Shown here piece after piece: positions 27,012 through 36,385 of a DNA stretch of 36,385 nucleotides; within the stretch, counting starts at the first letter, position 1; every line of letters begins with the position of its first letter. This stretch comes from Alphaproteobacteria bacterium (GTDB taxonomy: Bacteria; Pseudomonadota; Alphaproteobacteria; Rhizobiales; JAKIUO01), in contig JAJRQA010000256.1 in assembly GCA_024280475.1 (NCBI GenBank), forward strand, positions 1 through 36,385, given 5' to 3'. The notes beneath the pieces are model-generated. The model was not told the DNA's origin, searched no databases, and saw only the letters and a list, made by a program, of their open reading frames with translations. Position numbers and translations under genes: made by a program.

Positions 27012-28259
27012 ATGAAACAGGCAGATTATGTCATTATTGGTGCTGGCCCAGCGGCCGTTGCGGCAGCCGAGACCTTGCGTAGTTCTGATATAAATGGCTC
27101 GATTGCCATCATTTCTCGCGAGAATATTTCGCCCTATTCGCGTATGGCCTTACCATATTTTCTCACCGGCCAGATCTCGCAAAAAGGCACTTATCTACGT
27201 AAATCCAGTGATCACTACAAGCAGCAGAATATCACGCTATACCATGCCACTGTTGCGGGCATTGATGCGCAGAACAAGCAAGTTGCGTTGGAAAGCGGCG
27301 GGCGTATTTCCTATGGCAAGCTTCTGATTGCCACCGGTGCGTCTCCGATAAAACCACCTTTGCCTGGATTGGATCTGCCCGGCGTTCACCATTGCTGGAC
27401 GCTTAATGATGCCAAAGCTATTGCCGAGCGGGCCGGGGATGGCGCCAATATTGTTTTGATGGGCGCTGGGTTTATCGGTTGCATCATTCTTGAAGCATTG
27501 ATGTCGCGCGGAGCGAGCCTGACGGTGGTTGAAGCCGAGGACCGCATGGTGCCACGCATGATGGATGATGTCGCTGGCAATATGCTCAAAAGCTGGTGCG
27601 AACATAAAGGCATGACCATTTTGACCTCAACGCGTGTCGCCAGCGTTGCAGATGCGGGTGGTAAGCTTGACGTCACTTTGGATAGTGGTGATAGCGATAT
27701 TGTTGATCTTGTGGTCGTCGCAACCGGTGTCAAAGCCAATGTCGATTTTGCCAGTGATATGGGGCTGGAGATCGAAGAGGGCATCAAGATCGATCAGCAT
27801 ATGCAAACCAATCTGCCCGATATATATGCGGCCGGCGATTGTGCTCAAGGGCGAGATTTTTCTACCGGACTTTGGTCTGTGCATGCCATCCAGCCAACCG
27901 CTACCGAGCATGGCCATATCGCCGCTCTTAATATGTCAGGACGCAAAGCCGCCTATAAAGGTAGCCTCAATATGAATGTGCTGGATACGGCGGGACTGAT
28001 ATCGTCGTCTTTTGGACAATGGCAAGGAGTTGAGGGCGGGGATAGTGCCCAATCGATTGACGCAGAGCGCTATCGCTACACTAATCTGGCCTTTGAGGGG
28101 GACCGACTGATCGGCGCCCTAACAATTGGCCGTACGCAAAATATCGGTATCTTGCGCGGTCTCATCCAGTCCCGCACCAAACTTGGTGTCTGGAAAACCC
28201 GCCTGATGAAAAATCCCAATCGCATCGCCGAAAGCTATATCGCCAATACGCATATGTGA
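27012..28259 (+). CDS. FAD-dependent NAD(P)/disulfide oxidoreductase, probable AOR reductase subunit (AorC-like)
   Basis: DYVIIGAGPAAVAAAETLR, LLIATGASPIKPPLPGLDLPGVHHCWTLNDAKAI, IVLMGAGFIGCIILEAL, LPDIYAAGDCAQ. Confidence 0.9.
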   Translation: MKQADYVIIGAGPAAVAAAETLRSSDINGSIAIISRENISPYSRMALPYFLTGQISQKGTYLRKSSDHYKQQNITLYHATVAGIDAQNKQVALESGGRISYGKLLIATGASPIKPPLPGLDLPGVHHCWTLNDAKAIAERAGDGANIVLMGAGFIGCIILEALMSRGASLTVVEAEDRMVPRMMDDVAGNMLKSWCEHKGMTILTSTRVASVADAGGKLDVTLDSGDSDIVDLVVVATGVKANVDFASDMGLEIEEGIKIDQHMQTNLPDIYAAGDCAQGRDFSTGLWSVHAIQPTATEHGHIAALNMSGRKAAYKGSLNMNVLDTAGLISSSFGQWQGVEGGDSAQSIDAERYRYTNLAFEGDRLIGALTIGRTQNIGILRGLIQSRTKLGVWKTRLMKNPNRIAESYIANTHM

Positions 28260-28265
28260 TCCCTT

Positions 28266-28341
<76 letters not shown>

Positions 28342-28442
28342 ATAGGGAAGGGGTGATTATTACCCCTGTTGGATGGAGAGGAAATCTATCATTACAACTG
28401 GAGCAAGTCCAGTCATCAAATGCTTGTTTTACCCCATTAGAT

Positions 28443-29750
28443 TTAGCTGTTGTCGAACACCCGCTCAAAGATCGTATCGACATGTTTGGTGTGATAGCCA
28501 AGGTCGAACTTGTCCTCCAACTCTTCAGCTGACAAGGCGTTCATGACATCGCTATCGGCTTTCAGCTCGGTGAGAAAATCCTTTTGCTGCTCCCATACTT
28601 TCATGGCGTTGCGTTGCACGATGCTATAGGCATTTTCGCGCGACACCCCAGCCTGTGTCAGTGCCAGCAGGACGCGCTGCGAATGCATGAGACCGCCCAG
28701 CTTATCCATGTTTTCTTGCATGCGGCCCGGATAGACGATGAGTTTTTCTATGACACCAGACGAGCGCGTCAGGGCGAAATCAAGGGTAATGGTTGCATCA
28801 GGTCCAACCATGCGTTCGACAGATGAGTGGGAGATATCACGTTCATGCCATAGCGCCACATTTTCCATGGCTGGCAGGGCATAGGCGCGGACCATACGAG
28901 CCAGACCCGTGAGGTTTTCAGTGAGGATCGGGTTGCGCTTGTGCGGCATGGCGCTTGACCCTTTTTGCCCTGGCGAGAAATATTCTTCAGCCTCCAGCAC
29001 CTCGGTTCGTTGCAGATGACGGATCTCAACAGATAGACGCTCAACCGAGCTGGCGATGACACCAAGAGTTGCAAAGAACATGGCGTGGCGATCGCGCGGG
29101 ATGACCTGGGTAGAAATCGGCTCGACAGTCAAACCCATTTTTTGTGCGACATGAGCTTCAACTTGGGGATCAATATTGGCGAATGTACCAACGGCCCCGG
29201 AGATGGCGCAAGTGGCGATCTCTTCTCTTGCCAGGATCAGGCGTTTTTTGGCGCGATCAAATTCGGCATAAGCCGTTGCCATTTTCAGGCCGAAGGTGAT
29301 GGGTTCGGCGTGGATGGCATGGGAGCGGCCAATGCAAACGGCATTTTTATACTCAAAGGCGCGTTCTTTGAGCGCTTCGAGAAGCCGGTCAAGATCGGCG
29401 ATCATCAAATCGGCTGCTCTTGTGAGCTGCACGTTGAAACAGGTATCGAGCACATCTGATGAGGTCATGCCTTGATGGATGAAGCGGGCTTCATCGCCAA
29501 CGATCTCAGACAAATGGGTCAAGAAGGCGATGACGTCATGTTTGACTTCACGCTCGATCTCGTCGATGCGATCAATATCGAACGTTGCGCTGCCTCCTTT
29601 GTCCCAGATGACCTTGGCGGCTTGCGCCGGGATGACCCCCATTTCGGCGAGGGCATCCGCAGCGTGAGCCTCAATTTCGAACCAGATGCGAAATTTGCTC
29701 TCTGGGGACCAGATGTCTGTCATCTGTTTACGGGAATAGCGAGGGATCAT
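28443..29750 (-). CDS. purB: Adenylosuccinate lyase
   Basis: MIPRYSRKQMTDIWSPESKFRIWFEIEAHAADALAEMGVIP; GSSAMPHKRNPILTENLTGLARMVR signature. Confidence 0.97.
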   Translation of the reverse strand: MIPRYSRKQMTDIWSPESKFRIWFEIEAHAADALAEMGVIPAQAAKVIWDKGGSATFDIDRIDEIEREVKHDVIAFLTHLSEIVGDEARFIHQGMTSSDVLDTCFNVQLTRAADLMIADLDRLLEALKERAFEYKNAVCIGRSHAIHAEPITFGLKMATAYAEFDRAKKRLILAREEIATCAISGAVGTFANIDPQVEAHVAQKMGLTVEPISTQVIPRDRHAMFFATLGVIASSVERLSVEIRHLQRTEVLEAEEYFSPGQKGSSAMPHKRNPILTENLTGLARMVRAYALPAMENVALWHERDISHSSVERMVGPDATITLDFALTRSSGVIEKLIVYPGRMQENMDKLGGLMHSQRVLLALTQAGVSRENAYSIVQRNAMKVWEQQKDFLTELKADSDVMNALSAEELEDKFDLGYHTKHVDTIFERVFDNS

Positions 29751-29947
29751 GAGCCAACTCTTTTCTGGTTAAGGCCGATTGGGGCGGTTAGGGGGTGCAG
29801 AACGCTTTGATCTATTGAATAAATCCAGCTTGCGACGAAAAACCAAGGGATCACAAAGGCCGGGTCAGGTGTTCTTTAGCAAACCCATCTGAAAGTTTCA
29901 AACCCACCGGTGAATAAATACGGTATTTCGTGCGAAACAATTGCGCT

Positions 29948-30187
29948 CTATAGGCGTACGGGTGCATCTCCCAACCACATTGAATAGCGCTTGGCTAGAG
30001 GGCGAAAGCGATCTCGCAATTGATCAATATCGGTTTCTTGGGGGGATGAAAATTGCAATCTCATGAAAAAATGTCCGGTATCGGTATCGCCAAACTGTGA
30101 ACTTTCTTCAATATTGCAATCGAGATCGGCCAGCGTACCAGCTACAGCAGTGACGATGCCGCGTTGATCAGGGCATTTGAGAATCAA
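29948..30187 (-). pseudogene. purU-like ACT-domain remnant (formyltetrahydrofolate deformylase N-terminus only)
   Basis: (Y)ILILKCPDQRGIVTAVAGTLADLDCNIEESSQFGDTDTGHFFMRLQFSS matches the PurU ACT domain; stop after 79 aa, no hydrolase domain downstream, no ATG in frame (TTG only). Confidence 0.65.
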
Positions 30188-30574
30188 TATATAGTGAGAG
30201 GAGCGCTGGGAGTTTGTTATGGAATTAACTCGATTTCAGGGTTCTCCAACTCTTCCATAGCTGCCAGTGAAATCTCGATCAATTAAAAGGAGTTTATTTT
30301 TCAGTATTGATTGATTTAACATTGTAAATTCGATTACTGTCTGAGCAATCAAAAAGCGGCAGTGCTGGCAAACAGATTGACCTGGTGAGAGGTATCGCGA
30401 AAGGGTCGCGTTTCTTGTTTTGATGGTAAGGCACTTCGCAAAAATTTTGTGGCTGGTGAAGCCGAGCAGGCAAATTGTACGCTATGTTGCGAATATGTGT
30501 ATTAGAATGATTTGCTTGTGAGAGCTGCACACATGCTTTGCGATGTGATATCTGCACTTAATTGAAATGGAATT

Positions 30575-32950
30575 ATGGACGAGCATACAATAGCACGAGA
30601 TGAAGGCGCGCAAGGTGATCGTAACGAACCACAATCGCTTGAAGAGTCTTCACAAAAATTCGGCACGAATTTGGGATTGGGGCTTGGCCTTGAGCGTATT
30701 GGCTCCGTGGCTATCAGGCGGCCGGGTCTCTCGCTGCTGGTCATCTTGTTAATCTCATTGATCACAGGCTATGGGCTGACCAGAATTAATGTTGACGACA
30801 GCTTAACCGAGTTGTTTCGTTCAGATTCCCTGGAATTTAAAAAATATGAAGTTCTAACCAAGCGTTTTCCGGCTAGTGAATATGATGTGCTCATTGTTGT
30901 GGAACATCCTGATCTGCTGACGCCTGACCGGATCGAACGTTTGCGCGAAATTACTCTTGAGCTTGATTTTATTGAAGCAAATCGTGGCATCATTTCCATA
31001 TTTTCTGCGCGTGAACCTCCCAGCGATCAACCCATACCAGCCCCGTTGATTCCGGCCGAAATACCCAAAGGCAAGAAGTTTGCCCCTCTCAAACAGCTTA
31101 TTTTAAACGATGAGATTGTCGGCGGAAAAATGATCTCGAAAGATGGCACTCTGGCGCTCATCGTTATGGCTTTGAAACGTGAAACCGTGGCTAAAGAAGG
31201 CTTGGAAACGATTATCGCCAATATCAGAACGGCGGTAAATGAACAGGTCGGCGGGACGGAAATGAAAGCCACGCTTTCGGGGCCTCCAGTGATGCAATTG
31301 GAAATTCGCAATGCAGTGCTTGCGGACCGGCTGATCTATAATAGTCTAGGTTTCATTCTTGGTACCATTGTCTGCCTGTTCTTTTTTCGCTCGATCTCGC
31401 TAACTTTGATCACCATCGCCGCTCCCGCCCTGGCCATTTTATGGTCACTGGGTTCATTGGGGCTGGTCGGTATTGAATTGAACCTGTTTTTGAATGTCAT
31501 CACCCCCTTGATTATGGTGATTGCCTATAGCGATGCGACTCATATGATGTTTGTCATTCGCCGCCATTTACGATTGGGTTATAACAGGTTCGATGCGGTA
31601 AAACAGGCGATATATGAAGTGGGACCAGCTTGTGTTTTAACGTCGTTTACGACAGCTGTGGCCCTGTCGTCGCTGATATTTGCAAGTTCGGCGCTGATCC
31701 GCACATTTGGTGTTGTTGCCGCGATCTCGACCATTATCTCATTTCTCGCGGTGATCATTGTCGTGCCGGTCCTTAGCGTACTGCTTTTGCATAATGAAGC
31801 AAAGTTTAAGGTGTCAACTACGAAGCGCGTCAGTTTTGGCAATTTGCTGTCAAGTGGGGCCTCCTGGATAGGTGATAGTGTGCGTGAACATGCCCTGCGC
31901 TATGCGCTTGCTGGCTATTTGTTGACCATTGTTTTTGGCGCCGCTTACCTATCCCTTGAACCGCGCTATCGGCTTGCCGACCAGGTGCCGGACCGTGAAG
32001 AGGCGATTGCGGCTTCGGGCGCGCTGGACGACAAGCTCACGGGGGCAAACCCGGTTCATATCATGATTGAACTTGGTGAGGGAAAGCGACTTTATAGCCG
32101 CGAAACACTTGGTCTTATTGCCGAAGCGCAAAAGATCATGGAAAAATCAGAGAATATGGGCAATATCTGGTCGCTTGAAGTGTTGCGCCGCTGGTTGATC
32201 GACAAAGGTGAAATCAGTGCCGAGACCCTGAAAAAATATGTCGATGTCCTCCCCAAAACGCTGACCAGGCGCTTTATCTCCGAAGATGAAAAAACCGTAC
32301 TGATAACGGGCCGTATGCCGGATCTTAATGCCGCCAGCCTGTTGCCGGTTGTTGACAAGATCGATAAGCAGTTGCGCCTCTTGCGGATTGCCCATGCCGA
32401 TTATGAACTCTCGGTTACAGGACTGCCGGCCATTGCGGCTCGCAACAGCGCAAAAATGATTGGCGAATTAGGGTTTGGACTGATGTCCACGATAGCCATT
32501 GTGGTGGCACTAATTGCCGTGGTCTTTCGCTCGTTCTTTGCGGCTCTTGCCAGTATCATCCCCAATCTGTTTCCCATATTTGCCGCAGGGGCCGTGCTCT
32601 ATATCACGGGCTATGGCTTGCAGTTTTCATCAGCTGTTGCTTTGACGGTGGCCTTTGGACTGGCCGTCAATGATACGATCCACTTTTTGCATCGATTGCA
32701 TCTGGAGCGACAGAACGGTCACAAGGATGCCGTGACGCGCACGGTCAAGCTAATGGGACCGGTCTTGATGTTGACGACCATCGTGCTGGTCCTTGGCCTG
32801 GCGGTCACTGCCTTTTCGGGGCTGCCTAGCCTGCGCATGTTCGGATGGCTCTCGGCGATTACATTGATAGCGGCCTTTATTGGGGATATTGTACTGTTGC
32901 CTGCCTATTTCAATCTTGAAAAGCGTATCACTGGCAGGGGAGATGAATAA
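30575..32950 (+). CDS. RND/MMPL-family transporter (HAE3/patched-like)
   Basis: 791 aa; RINVDDSLTELFRSDSLEFKKYEVLTKRFPASEYDVLIVVE; two TM repeats with VIAYSDATHMMFVIRRHLRLG and TVAFGLAVNDTIHFLHRLHLE. Confidence 0.92.
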   Translation: MDEHTIARDEGAQGDRNEPQSLEESSQKFGTNLGLGLGLERIGSVAIRRPGLSLLVILLISLITGYGLTRINVDDSLTELFRSDSLEFKKYEVLTKRFPASEYDVLIVVEHPDLLTPDRIERLREITLELDFIEANRGIISIFSAREPPSDQPIPAPLIPAEIPKGKKFAPLKQLILNDEIVGGKMISKDGTLALIVMALKRETVAKEGLETIIANIRTAVNEQVGGTEMKATLSGPPVMQLEIRNAVLADRLIYNSLGFILGTIVCLFFFRSISLTLITIAAPALAILWSLGSLGLVGIELNLFLNVITPLIMVIAYSDATHMMFVIRRHLRLGYNRFDAVKQAIYEVGPACVLTSFTTAVALSSLIFASSALIRTFGVVAAISTIISFLAVIIVVPVLSVLLLHNEAKFKVSTTKRVSFGNLLSSGASWIGDSVREHALRYALAGYLLTIVFGAAYLSLEPRYRLADQVPDREEAIAASGALDDKLTGANPVHIMIELGEGKRLYSRETLGLIAEAQKIMEKSENMGNIWSLEVLRRWLIDKGEISAETLKKYVDVLPKTLTRRFISEDEKTVLITGRMPDLNAASLLPVVDKIDKQLRLLRIAHADYELSVTGLPAIAARNSAKMIGELGFGLMSTIAIVVALIAVVFRSFFAALASIIPNLFPIFAAGAVLYITGYGLQFSSAVALTVAFGLAVNDTIHFLHRLHLERQNGHKDAVTRTVKLMGPVLMLTTIVLVLGLAVTAFSGLPSLRMFGWLSAITLIAAFIGDIVLLPAYFNLEKRITGRGDE

Positions 32951-33080
32951 TTGATCGTCCTCAATAAGCGACAAGACAGAAAGTGAAATGATGATGATCA
33001 AGCTTGCGTACCAACGTAAAAACTGTGAGAAACAAGTTTAGCTCTTTCCAAATCAACAAAGGTGCATTACATCAACGCCG

Positions 33081-36000
33081 ATGCCCAAAAGAACAGACAT
33101 AAAAACCATCCTGATCATCGGGGCCGGTCCAATCGTGATTGGGCAGGCTTGCGAATTTGATTATTCGGGGACCCAGGCTTGCCGGGCGCTTAAGGATGAT
33201 GGTTATCGCGTCGTGTTGGTAAACTCCAATCCGGCTACTATCATGACTGATCCGGTACTCGCGGACGCCACCTATATTGAACCGATCACGCCTGAGATCG
33301 TCGCCATGGTGATCGAAAAAGAACGCCCTGACGCACTGTTGCCAACGATGGGCGGTCAAACCGCGCTCAATACAGCATTGTCTCTGGAACGCGACGGTGT
33401 TTTGAAAAAATATGGTGTCGAATTGATCGGTGCCACGGCTCATGCGATTGACAAAGCCGAAGATCGAGATCTGTTTCGACAGGCCATGGATAAGATTGGG
33501 TTGGAGACCCCGCGCTCTATGCTGGCTCACGATCTGACCGAGGCGATGGACGCGCTGGAATTTGTTGGCTTGCCAGCCATTATGCGCCCCTCATTTACGA
33601 TGGGCGGGACAGGCGGCGGCGTTGCCTATAACCGCGAAGAGTATCTCGAGATCATTGAACGCGGCATTGATGCATCCCCTACCAATGAAGTGCTTGTTGA
33701 AGAAAGCATCATTGGCTGGAAAGAATATGAAATGGAAGTCGTGCGCGACAAGGATGATAATTGTATCATCATCTGTTCCATAGAAAATGTTGATCCCATG
33801 GGCGTTCATACCGGCGACAGTATCACCGTTGCGCCAGCTCTGACCCTGTCCGACAAAGAATATCAAATCATGCGCAACGCCTCGATTGCGGTTTTGCGCG
33901 AAATCGGTGTTGAAACCGGTGGCTCCAATGTGCAATTTGCTGTTAATCCGGCCGATGGTCGCCTGATCGTGATCGAAATGAACCCGCGCGTATCGCGCTC
34001 CTCTGCTCTGGCGTCAAAAGCAACCGGTTTTCCTATTGCCAAAGTGGCGACCAAGCTGGCGGTCGGCTATACTCTTGATGAACTCAAAAACGAAATTACT
34101 GGCGGCGCAACCCCAGCGAGTTTTGAGCCAACAATTGACTATGTGGTCACCAAAATTCCCCGTTTCGCCTTTGAAAAGTTTCCCGGTGCCGAACCGGTTC
34201 TATCGACCGCAATGAAGTCTGTCGGGGAAGTCATGGCCATTGGCCGAACTTTTACCGAGAGCTTGCAAAAGGCGTTACGCTCCCTTGAAACCGATCTTGA
34301 TGGTTTGGATGAGATAATCTTTGAGGGGCTCGGGCAGGGGGATGACAAAAACGTTATTCGCTCGCTTTTGTCCAGAGCAACGCCGGATCGTCTTGTAAAT
34401 GTGGCACAGGCGCTTCGCCACGGGGTCAGCCATGAGCGCATCTATGATCTGTGCCGCATTGACCCCTGGTTTATTGACCGTTTGCAAGAAGTGGTCGACT
34501 TGGAAGAACAGGTCAAGGCACATGGATTACCGCAAAGTGCGGAGCTGTTTGCCAATCTGAAGTCCTTTGGGTTTTCTGATCGGCGGCTTGCCACCTTGTC
34601 TGGGCTGGATGCAAAAACCGTACGCCAGCAACGCCATGCCCTGGGCATCAGGCCGGTGTTCAAGCGGATCGACAGTTGCGCGGCTGAATTTGCTTCCCCA
34701 ACAGCCTATATGTATTCGACCTATGAACGCCCCTTGCTCAATGATCCGATTTGCGAATCGCGTCCAACCGACAAGGAAAAAGTAATCATTCTTGGTGGTG
34801 GACCAAACCGCATCGGGCAGGGAATCGAGTTTGACTATTGCTGTTGTCACGCTGCTTTTGCTCTACAGGATATCGGCATTGAGACCATTATGGTCAATTG
34901 TAATCCCGAAACTGTATCGACTGACTACGACACCTCGGATCGCTTGTATTTCGAGCCTTTGAGCGAAGAAGATGTGCTGGAGATCATTCATAAGGAACAG
35001 CAAAACGGCACGTTGAAAGGGATCATTGTACAGCTTGGAGGACAGACTCCCTTGAAACTTGCGGGGGCTCTGGAGCGCGAGAATATCCCGATTTTGGGCA
35101 CAGAACCAGACGCTATTGATCTGGCTGAAGACCGTGACCGCTTCAAGGAGCTGGTGGACAAGCTGGGGCTCAAACAACCAAATAACGGCATCGCCCATAC
35201 GGAAGATGAGGCGCGCGAGATTGCCAAACGAATTGGCTTTCCTGTGGTTATTCGCCCCTCCTATGTGCTTGGTGGGCGCGCTATGGAAATCGTCCATGAT
35301 GAGCAGCAGCTTGATCGCTATATCGCGGAAGCTGTGAATGTTTCTGGCGATAGCCCCGTGTTGATCGACAGCTTTTTACGCGACGCCATCGAGGTCGACG
35401 TGGATGCTATATGCGACGAAAATGATATTTTTGTGAGTGGCATCATGCAGCATATTGAAGAGGCCGGGATCCATTCGGGGGATAGTGCCTGTTCTTTGCC
35501 GCCCTATTCCCTTGATGACGATATCTTGCAAGAATTGCACAAGCAAACTGGTGCATTGGCTCGCGCGTTGCGCGTGAAAGGTCTCATGAATGTGCAATTT
35601 GCTATTAAAGACCGGGATATCTATTTGATCGAGGTCAATCCAAGGGCATCACGTACGGTTCCTTTCGTTGCCAAAGTGACCGGGCTGCCGCTGGCGGGTA
35701 TTGCCACAAAGGTAATGGCGGGTACTCCCTTGGCAGATTTTGAACTAAAAACACCGCAATATGATCATATCGCCGTCAAGGAAGCGGTTTTTCCCTTTGA
35801 TCGGTTTCCTGGAGTTGATCCGGTCCTTGGGCCAGAAATGCGCTCCACAGGCGAAGTCATGGGTATTGATCGAGATTTTGCCATCGCATTTGCCAAAAGC
35901 CAGCTTGGTGCGGGGGCTGCTTTGCCGCGTGAAGGGACTGTTTTTGTATCAGTACGTGATATTGACAAGGAGCGGGTCCTTGGATCGGTTCAACATTTGG

Positions 36001-36341
36001 TCAAAATGGGCTTTGAGGTCATTGCGACTGGTGGTACACAGCGCTATCTGGTGGAAAACGGGCTCGAATGTAAGCGCGTCTTCAAGGTCCATGAGGGGCG
36101 CCCAAATATCGTCGATGCGATCAAAAATGGTGAAGTTGATATGGTCATTAACACCACAGAAGGGGCCAAGGCTCACTCCGACAGTGCCTCGATCAGACGA
36201 ACGGCCTTGCTTCATCATGTTCCTTACTATACAACCATCGCCGGGGTTAATGCTGTAACCAAGGCAATACAGGCTTTGAAGGACGAGCGCCTAGATGTGG
36301 TTCCTATTCAGAACTATCTAGTTTCCCCCTCTTTGGTATGA
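33081..36341 (+). CDS. carB: Carbamoyl-phosphate synthase large subunit
   Basis: [58 protein letters not shown]; duplicated ATP-grasp; [26 protein letters not shown]. Confidence 0.98.
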   Translation: MPKRTDIKTILIIGAGPIVIGQACEFDYSGTQACRALKDDGYRVVLVNSNPATIMTDPVLADATYIEPITPEIVAMVIEKERPDALLPTMGGQTALNTALSLERDGVLKKYGVELIGATAHAIDKAEDRDLFRQAMDKIGLETPRSMLAHDLTEAMDALEFVGLPAIMRPSFTMGGTGGGVAYNREEYLEIIERGIDASPTNEVLVEESIIGWKEYEMEVVRDKDDNCIIICSIENVDPMGVHTGDSITVAPALTLSDKEYQIMRNASIAVLREIGVETGGSNVQFAVNPADGRLIVIEMNPRVSRSSALASKATGFPIAKVATKLAVGYTLDELKNEITGGATPASFEPTIDYVVTKIPRFAFEKFPGAEPVLSTAMKSVGEVMAIGRTFTESLQKALRSLETDLDGLDEIIFEGLGQGDDKNVIRSLLSRATPDRLVNVAQALRHGVSHERIYDLCRIDPWFIDRLQEVVDLEEQVKAHGLPQSAELFANLKSFGFSDRRLATLSGLDAKTVRQQRHALGIRPVFKRIDSCAAEFASPTAYMYSTYERPLLNDPICESRPTDKEKVIILGGGPNRIGQGIEFDYCCCHAAFALQDIGIETIMVNCNPETVSTDYDTSDRLYFEPLSEEDVLEIIHKEQQNGTLKGIIVQLGGQTPLKLAGALERENIPILGTEPDAIDLAEDRDRFKELVDKLGLKQPNNGIAHTEDEAREIAKRIGFPVVIRPSYVLGGRAMEIVHDEQQLDRYIAEAVNVSGDSPVLIDSFLRDAIEVDVDAICDENDIFVSGIMQHIEEAGIHSGDSACSLPPYSLDDDILQELHKQTGALARALRVKGLMNVQFAIKDRDIYLIEVNPRASRTVPFVAKVTGLPLAGIATKVMAGTPLADFELKTPQYDHIAVKEAVFPFDRFPGVDPVLGPEMRSTGEVMGIDRDFAIAFAKSQLGAGAALPREGTVFVSVRDIDKERVLGSVQHLVKMGFEVIATGGTQRYLVENGLECKRVFKVHEGRPNIVDAIKNGEVDMVINTTEGAKAHSDSASIRRTALLHHVPYYTTIAGVNAVTKAIQALKDERLDVVPIQNYLVSPSLV

Positions 36342-36385
36342 CCGCGTAGTTTCGGTATGACGAGCAGAAATGCTTGCAATCCCTA

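Overview
Alphaproteobacterial-looking chromosomal window, dominated by one contiguous molybdenum/tungsten enzyme island of about 27 kb. From left to right: (i) the 3' end of a TRAP-TAXI transporter (fused permease, then receptor, minus strand). (ii) A Tat-exported formate dehydrogenase (FDH) operon on the minus strand: TorD-like chaperone, small Tat protein, FdhA, FdhB, cytochrome b subunit, and a WD40-cytochrome c fusion. (iii) Divergent cofactor and accessory genes: moaA, fdhD, mobA, mobB, DUF3306, DUF3305 and a multi-cluster ferredoxin. (iv) A biotin/lipoate-ligase-like DUF4444 protein and DUF6494. (v) A tungstate-type ABC transporter (tupB, tupC, DUF1244, tupA). (vi) Two tandem moeA paralogues, a small unknown protein and an orphan GG-terminated MoaD-like protein. 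(vii) An aldehyde ferredoxin oxidoreductase (AOR) module: ferredoxin, AOR, FAD/NAD subunit. Ordinary chromosomal genes follow: tRNA-Lys(CTT), purB, an ACT-only purU remnant, an RND/MMPL transporter and carB. The main oddity is that fdhA is split by a -1 frame change exactly at an A_AAA_AAT heptamer, immediately before the CTHCSVGC [4Fe-4S] motif. This is either programmed frameshifting or a homopolymer indel. Other structure: a strong terminator hairpin inside the TRAP operon, a perfect 14-bp inverted repeat bounding a ~164-bp intergenic element, an 18-bp perfect palindrome upstream of tupB, and an 18-bp x3 tandem repeat at the 5' end of moaA. Family names come from recognising the translated sequences; no database search was run.
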